A DNA stretch of 64,000 nt, taken from assembly GCF_014837165.1 (NCBI RefSeq), contig NZ_JACSPM010000005.1, positions 62,001 through 126,000 on the forward strand. Direction: 5' to 3'. Position 1 is the stretch's first letter. The number at the start of each line of letters is the position of its first letter. The position numbers and the translations under genes are program-made. The notes under the pieces are model-generated. The model made no database searches. It saw only the letters and a program-made list of their open reading frames with translations, and was not told the origin of the DNA. Shown one piece after another: positions 59,396 to 64,000 of the stretch. Origin of the DNA: Microbacterium gallinarum. GTDB taxonomy: Bacteria > Actinomycetota > Actinomycetes > Actinomycetales > Microbacteriaceae.

Positions 59396-61762
59396 TCACT
59401 CCGGGGTCACCCCGACCTGCGCGTGCAGCGCGCGTCCGCTCCCGACGTGGCGCACGTCGCCCGTCACCCGCACCGTGCGGGTTGCGACGATCTCGGCGCT
59501 CGAGCGGCCGAAGCCGAAGTCGATGGCGCCCGGCTCGACGCGCCGACGGCCGTCCGCGCCGGTGAACGACACCAGGTCGGCCGGCACCTCGAACGACACG
59601 CGCACGCGCTCACCGACCCGCAGCGGCACGCGCGCGTAGCCGATGAGCCGCTGCACGGGACGCACGACCGAGGCGACGGGATCGTGCACGTACAGCTGCA
59701 CGACCTCGACACCGTCCCGCTCGCCGGCGTTGCCCACGTGGATCGACACCGTGACGGACCCGTCGGCGCTCATCTCGGCTGCCGAGGCCGCGGCATCCGC
59801 CCACACGAAGTGGGAGTACCCGAGACCGTGACCGAACGCGAACGCCGCGGTGGGGTCGATGTTCGACACCTCGCTGCGGCGCGCGAGCGCTGCCGCGAGA
59901 TAGGTCGACGGCTGAGCGCCCGGGTCGCGGGGCACGCTCACCGGCAGCCTCCCGCTCGGGTTGACCCGGCCGCTCAGCACGCCGGTGATCGCCGCGGTGC
60001 CCTCCTCGCCGGCGAAGAACGTCTGCACGATGGCCGCCGCGCGCTCGGGAGCCGACCCGAGCGCGTAGGGGCGCCCGGCCAGCAGGGTCACGACCGTCGG
60101 CGTACCGCTGTCGAGCATGGCGTCGAGCAGCGCCTGCTGGGTCCCGGGGAGCGACAGGTCGGCGACATCGCAGCCTTCGCCGCTGGTTCCGCGGCCGAAG
60201 AGTCCGGCACGGTCGCCGAGTGCCAGCACGACGACATCGGCTTCGGATGCCGCGGCCGCGGCCTCCTCGAAGCCGACGGTCTCGCCGCCGTCGACCGTGG
60301 TGCCCTGCGCGTAGACGATCTCGGCGTCGGGGAACTCCGCGGCGAGCGCATCCTGCAGGGTCGGCAGGGATATGCCGATGGGGACTTCGGGATGCCGCAC
60401 CCCGACGTGCGACGGGAACGAGTAGCAGCCGAGCACGGCGTAGGGGTCTGCGGCGGTCGGCCCGACGACGGCGATGCGCTTCGGGCGGACCAGAGGCAGG
60501 GTGCCGTCGTTGGCGAGCAGCACGACGGCCTCCTCGGCGAGACGCCGGGCGAGGTCGCGGTTGGAGGCGGGGTCGAGGTCGACGCTGCCGCGCACATCCT
60601 CGCTCGTGCCGGCACGGTCCGCGAGCGCGGACGGCACCGGCGACCAGGCGGCGTCCAGCATGCCGAGCTCCGCCTTCTGCCGCAGCACGCGCCGGAGCGC
60701 GCGGTCGATGAGGCCCTCGTCGACCTCGCCGTCCTCGACGGCGCGTACGAACGCCGCCCCGAAGGTCTTGACGGTCGGCAGCTCGACGTCGATGCCCGCG
60801 GCGAGCGCGTCGCGCGCAGCTTCCGTCCACCCCTCGCTGTAGCGGTGGAGCTCCTTCAGGAAGGCGATCGAGAAGTAGTCCGCGACCACCGTGCCCTCGA
60901 AGCCCCATTCGTCGCGGAGCAGTCCGGTCAGCAGTGAGGCGTCGGCGGCCGTCGGGATGCCGTCGAGGTCGGTGTAGGAGTTCATCACCGAGCGGACCCC
61001 GCTCTCGCGGATCGCCATCTCGAACGGCGGCAGCAGCACGTCGGCGAGCTCGCGGGGGCCCACCGAGACCGGTGCCAGGTTGCGCCCGCCCTTGGAGGCG
61101 GAGTAGCCGACGAAGTGCTTCAGCGTGGCGATGACGCCCGCCGATTCGACGCCCTGGATGTAGGCGGTCGCGACCGTGCCCACGAGGTACGGGTCTTCGC
61201 CGATCGTCTCTTCGACGCGACCCCAGCGGGCGTCGCGCACGACGTCGAGCACCGGCGCGAGGCCCTGGTGCACGCCGACGGAGCGCATGTCGTCGCCGAT
61301 ACGGCGACCCATCTCGCGCACCAGGTCGGGGTCGAACGACGCCCCCCAGCTCAGCGGCACCGGGTAGGCGGTCGCGCCCCAGGTGGCGAACCCGGCGAGG
61401 CACTCCTCGTGCGCCAGTGCGGGGATGCCGAAGCGGTTGGCGGCCATGATCCGCTGCTGCGCGCGCTGGAGCGAGAGTGCCCCCGTCGCCGGGTCCACCG
61501 GCGCCGTGCCGAACGGCCGCGTGAGCTGCCCGAGCCCCATCGGCAGGATGGCGTCGAGGTCGACGTGGTCGTCCATGTCGTGCTGGTGCGGGGCGACGTC
61601 CTCGCCGTCGTCGGAGGCTCCGACCCACACGCCGTACAGCTGCGCCACCTTCTCGGCGACGCTCATCTCGGCGATGAGCGCGTCGACGCGGTCGTCGATC
61701 GGCAGCGTCGCATCGCGCCAGGGCGCGACGCTCTCGATGCCTGTCTGGTTCGAGAGGGTCAT
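59396..61762 (-). CDS. Glycoside hydrolase family 3 (beta-glucosidase/xylosidase)
   Basis: 788 aa. The N-terminal TIM barrel holds the nucleophile Asp295 in GTVVADYFSI; the alpha/beta sandwich starts near 420 (RRLAEEAVVLLANDG), and a fibronectin-like C-terminal domain ends the protein (VEVVQLYVHDP). No signal peptide, so it is cytoplasmic and hydrolyses imported oligosaccharides. The start overlaps the permease stop by ATGA. Neighbouring xylAB and sugar-ABC genes suggest a xylo-oligosaccharide substrate, but GH3 enzymes also cleave glucosides. Confidence 0.93.
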   Translation of the reverse strand: MTLSNQTGIESVAPWRDATLPIDDRVDALIAEMSVAEKVAQLYGVWVGASDDGEDVAPHQHDMDDHVDLDAILPMGLGQLTRPFGTAPVDPATGALSLQRAQQRIMAANRFGIPALAHEECLAGFATWGATAYPVPLSWGASFDPDLVREMGRRIGDDMRSVGVHQGLAPVLDVVRDARWGRVEETIGEDPYLVGTVATAYIQGVESAGVIATLKHFVGYSASKGGRNLAPVSVGPRELADVLLPPFEMAIRESGVRSVMNSYTDLDGIPTAADASLLTGLLRDEWGFEGTVVADYFSIAFLKELHRYSEGWTEAARDALAAGIDVELPTVKTFGAAFVRAVEDGEVDEGLIDRALRRVLRQKAELGMLDAAWSPVPSALADRAGTSEDVRGSVDLDPASNRDLARRLAEEAVVLLANDGTLPLVRPKRIAVVGPTAADPYAVLGCYSFPSHVGVRHPEVPIGISLPTLQDALAAEFPDAEIVYAQGTTVDGGETVGFEEAAAAASEADVVVLALGDRAGLFGRGTSGEGCDVADLSLPGTQQALLDAMLDSGTPTVVTLLAGRPYALGSAPERAAAIVQTFFAGEEGTAAITGVLSGRVNPSGRLPVSVPRDPGAQPSTYLAAALARRSEVSNIDPTAAFAFGHGLGYSHFVWADAAASAAEMSADGSVTVSIHVGNAGERDGVEVVQLYVHDPVASVVRPVQRLIGYARVPLRVGERVRVSFEVPADLVSFTGADGRRRVEPGAIDFGFGRSSAEIVATRTVRVTGDVRHVGSGRALHAQVGVTPE

Positions 61763-62655
61763 CCCTTCACCGCTCCTGTCAGTCCGCCGACGATCCGCTT
61801 CTCGGCGACGAGGAAGAACGCCAGCGCCGGGATCATCGCCAATGAGGTGTACGCCAGGATCGCGCCGGTGTTCTGCGAGTACTGGCTGGAGAACTGCGTC
61901 ACGCCGAGCGGGAGCGGCCACAGTTCCTGCGGCAGGCTGCCCGTGCTGATCACGAGCAGCGGAAGCAGGTAGCCGTTCCAGCTCGCGACGAAGGCCAGGA
62001 TGCCGACCGTGATGAGGCCCGGCTTGGCCAGCGGCAGCATGATGCGCCAGAAGAACCCGATGCGCGAGGCACCGTCGATCATCGCCGCCTCCTCGAGCTC
62101 GGCGGGGATCGCCCGCAGGAACGGCACCAGGATGATGATCGTGGTGGGCAGGGCGAACGCGATGCCCGGGATGATCACGCCCAGGTAGGTTCCGTGCAGT
62201 CCGAGCGTGCGCAGCAGCAGCGTGAGCGGCAGCGCGGCGACGGTCAGGGGGAACATCAGGCCCGCGGCGAACAGTGTGTAGAGGCCTTGACGGCCGCGGA
62301 ACTCGTAGCGCGCCAGCACGAAGGCGGCCATGATGCCCGCGACGACGACACCGACGGTCGTCGAGACGGCCAGCACCGTGCTCGCGAAGACGTTGCCCCA
62401 GAACCTCGGAGCGCTGAGCACAGCGATCCAGTTCTCGAGGGTCCACGGATCGGGCAGGCCGGCCGGGTTGGCGTTGATGTCGGCGGTGGTGCGCAGGCCG
62501 CCCATGAAGACGTAGATCACGGGGCCGATGGCGATCGCCGCGATGACGAGCGCCACGAGATAGACGAACGGCTGGCCCCAGTCGAATCCGCGGCGGACGG
62601 GCAGGACGTCGCGCGGCTCGGTCCCGCCGGTGACGATGGTGGTGGTGGCCGACAT
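61759..62655 (-). CDS. Carbohydrate ABC transporter permease (MalG-type)
   Basis: 298 aa, six predicted helices. The EAA coupling loop is AELEEAAMIDGASRIGFFWR. It pairs with the permease encoded upstream and is translationally coupled to the GH3 gene by ATGA. It imports a mono- or oligosaccharide that the GH3 enzyme would hydrolyse. Confidence 0.92.
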   Translation of the reverse strand: MSATTTIVTGGTEPRDVLPVRRGFDWGQPFVYLVALVIAAIAIGPVIYVFMGGLRTTADINANPAGLPDPWTLENWIAVLSAPRFWGNVFASTVLAVSTTVGVVVAGIMAAFVLARYEFRGRQGLYTLFAAGLMFPLTVAALPLTLLLRTLGLHGTYLGVIIPGIAFALPTTIIILVPFLRAIPAELEEAAMIDGASRIGFFWRIMLPLAKPGLITVGILAFVASWNGYLLPLLVISTGSLPQELWPLPLGVTQFSSQYSQNTGAILAYTSLAMIPALAFFLVAEKRIVGGLTGAVKG

Positions 62656-62656
62656 G

Positions 62657-63694
62657 TCAACCCTCCCCTCTCTTGCGTCGGACGCCCGGCTCGCGCGTGC
62701 GGCGGGCCGAGGATCCGGTGATCGATCCCGCGAGGTCGCGGCGCAGCGCGAAGCGCTGATAGACGAGTGCGATGACGAGCGAGATGACGAAGAGAATCAC
62801 GGCGATCGCACTGCCATAGCCGGGCTGCCCGGCGAACTGGCCCTGCTGCACCATGTAGGTCGCCATGGATTCCGTCGCGATCCGCCGCACGGCGGGCGCG
62901 ACGGTGACCCAGATCATGTCGAAGACCTGCAGCGAGCCGATGATCGACAGGAACGCCCAGATGCGGATCGTCGGGCCGAGGAGAGGCAGGGTGATGTACC
63001 GCTGGATCTGCCACCAGCTGGCGCCGTCGATGGCCGCGGCCTCGGCGAGCTCGTCGGGCACGCCCTGGAGGCCTGCGAGCATGAGCAGGATGGCGAAGCC
63101 GATGTACTTCCAGGTGAGGATGAAGAAGATCGTCCAGAGCGCGAGATCCGGGTCCGCGAGCCAGTTCTGGGCGAGTCCACCGAGTCCGATGGCCTCGAGC
63201 GTCGCGTTGACCGCGCCGGTCGGCTGGAGGATGAGTCGCCACGACAGGCCCGCGATGACCTCGGCGAGCACGTAGGGGACGAAGATCAGCAGGCGGAAGA
63301 CGCTGCGGCCGCGCATGCGCCGGTTGAGCAGCAGCGCGATGCCGATGGCGATCGGACCCTGCACGAGCAGGGACATGATCAGGATGAAGAAGGTGTTGGC
63401 GATGGCTCGCTGGAACTCGGGTGTGGTCAGCGCCCGCACGTAGTTGTCGAGGCCGATGAACCGGCCCGAGTCGGCGAGGTTCTCCCACCGGAACGCGGGA
63501 GGCAGGTTGTAGAGGCTGTAGACCGCCGCGAGGATCACCGGCAGGATCACGAACCCCAGGAACAGCACGAGCGCGGGGGTGATGAAGAAGAAGATCTCGA
63601 GGCGCTTGCGGGCCTCGCCGCGCCGCCGAGGGCGCGTGGGTGCAGGGCCCGGGCCCGCGGTGACCGCGGGCCCGGGCGTGGTGAGAGTGGTCAT
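62657..63694 (-). CDS. Carbohydrate ABC transporter permease (MalF-type)
   Basis: 345 aa. A basic, Pro-rich N-terminus precedes six predicted helices; the EAA loop is DELAEAAAIDGASWWQIQRY. It lies one base from the MalG-type gene and two from the binding-protein gene. Together they form the channel of a CUT1-type sugar importer. Confidence 0.92.
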   Translation of the reverse strand: MTTLTTPGPAVTAGPGPAPTRPRRRGEARKRLEIFFFITPALVLFLGFVILPVILAAVYSLYNLPPAFRWENLADSGRFIGLDNYVRALTTPEFQRAIANTFFILIMSLLVQGPIAIGIALLLNRRMRGRSVFRLLIFVPYVLAEVIAGLSWRLILQPTGAVNATLEAIGLGGLAQNWLADPDLALWTIFFILTWKYIGFAILLMLAGLQGVPDELAEAAAIDGASWWQIQRYITLPLLGPTIRIWAFLSIIGSLQVFDMIWVTVAPAVRRIATESMATYMVQQGQFAGQPGYGSAIAVILFVISLVIALVYQRFALRRDLAGSITGSSARRTREPGVRRKRGEG

Positions 63695-63696
63695 GT

Positions 63697-64000
63697 CTAC
63701 AGCGTCGCCGCGGCGTCCTGCATCCGCTTGACGATGTCCTCCGGCGTGCCGTTGCCTGCGAACAGGTTGACGATGCCTTCGTTCATGGCGTTGCCGACAG
63801 TCGTGCCGAACGCGGTGTCGAACCAGAGCTGGACGAAGGATGCCTCGGCCAGCCCGGCTGCGACGGCCTTGAGGTTCTCATCCTCGAGCCCATCCTGTGC
63901 GGCGGGCACCGTCGGGATGCCCGAGCCGCTCTCGGCGAAGCGCCGCTGGACGTCCTCGGACATGATGTAGGCCAGCAGGTCGGCGCACTCCGGCGGTGCC
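63697..64000 (-). CDS. Sugar ABC extracellular solute-binding protein, C-terminal part (partial)
   Basis: Only the last 100 codons are in the window; the gene runs off the right edge. The visible part has EDVQRRFAESGSGIPTV and QLWFDTAFGTTVGNAM, typical of the C-terminus of family 1 sugar-binding proteins. It precedes the two permease genes on the minus strand and would be their receptor. The signal peptide and lipobox are outside the window. Confidence 0.85.
   Translation of the reverse strand, partial: APPECADLLAYIMSEDVQRRFAESGSGIPTVPAAQDGLEDENLKAVAAGLAEASFVQLWFDTAFGTTVGNAMNEGIVNLFAGNGTPEDIVKRMQDAAATL

Overview
The window is about 70% G+C with strongly GC-biased third codon positions. It comes from an actinobacterium, most likely a member of the Microbacteriaceae close to Microbacterium. 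Three things point there. The gene set (Nei2/Lhr pair, DUF6421-SDR pair, DivIVA-like coiled-coil protein, small RelA/SpoT synthetase) is actinobacterial. About twenty genes have a leaderless start, with a -10-like hexamer six to eight bases before ATG or GTG. The word GGATGCC/GGCATCC recurs on both strands. No rRNA, tRNA, CRISPR array, insertion sequence or phage gene was seen.

Region 1 (1-9672, + strand) is a catabolic operon that fits reductive pyrimidine or hydantoin breakdown. It runs: end of a nitrilase-superfamily N-carbamoyl amidohydrolase, dihydropyrimidinase, LLM-class flavin oxidoreductase, a four-gene ABC importer (permease, ATPase, permease, NMT1/THI5-like lipoprotein), an omega-type aminotransferase and a CoA-acylating semialdehyde dehydrogenase. 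Together these would import a ring compound, open it, release beta-alanine and convert it to acyl-CoA.

Region 2 (9722-28118) holds housekeeping and uncharacterised genes: a lipid/diacylglycerol kinase, an Lrp/AsnC regulator divergent from a DUF6421-SDR pair, a threonine aldolase, a DivIVA-domain coiled-coil protein, an M3 peptidase, a NUDIX-like protein, a carboxylesterase, an ABC-F protein behind an attenuator-like leader with a 9-codon peptide, a PspC-like protein, an Lhr helicase and an Nei2-type DNA glycosylase.

Region 3 (28386-40521) is a polyamine/amine cluster: PotA-PotD-PotB-PotC importer, amidohydrolase, PuuB-like FAD oxidase, cupin, zinc alcohol dehydrogenase, a PucR-family regulator and a divergent aminotransferase that is a close paralogue of the one in region 1. 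Similar CGATCTGTC-type sites lie before the importer and the aminotransferase, with weaker matches before the oxidase and at the start of the regulator gene.

Region 4 (40540-54880) contains a MOSC protein, a hexapeptide-repeat protein, a membrane-anchored thermonuclease, DUF1304, a LysR-type effector domain without a DNA-binding domain, and then a four-gene minus-strand cassette: ECF-like sigma factor, small beta-sandwich protein, cytoplasmic subtilase with TNPYGR repeats, and TPR-CHAT (caspase-like) protein. This cassette is the best candidate for a poorly described signalling or defence system. A glutamine amidotransferase, a TspO-like protein, a CPA2 antiporter, a small alarmone synthetase and a coiled-coil protein follow.

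Region 5 (54974-64000) is for plant-sugar use: xylB, xylA, a divergent LacI-type regulator, a small unknown protein, a GH3 glycosidase and a carbohydrate ABC importer whose binding protein runs off the right edge.

Several long intergenic palindromes and perfect hairpin terminators are spread through the window.
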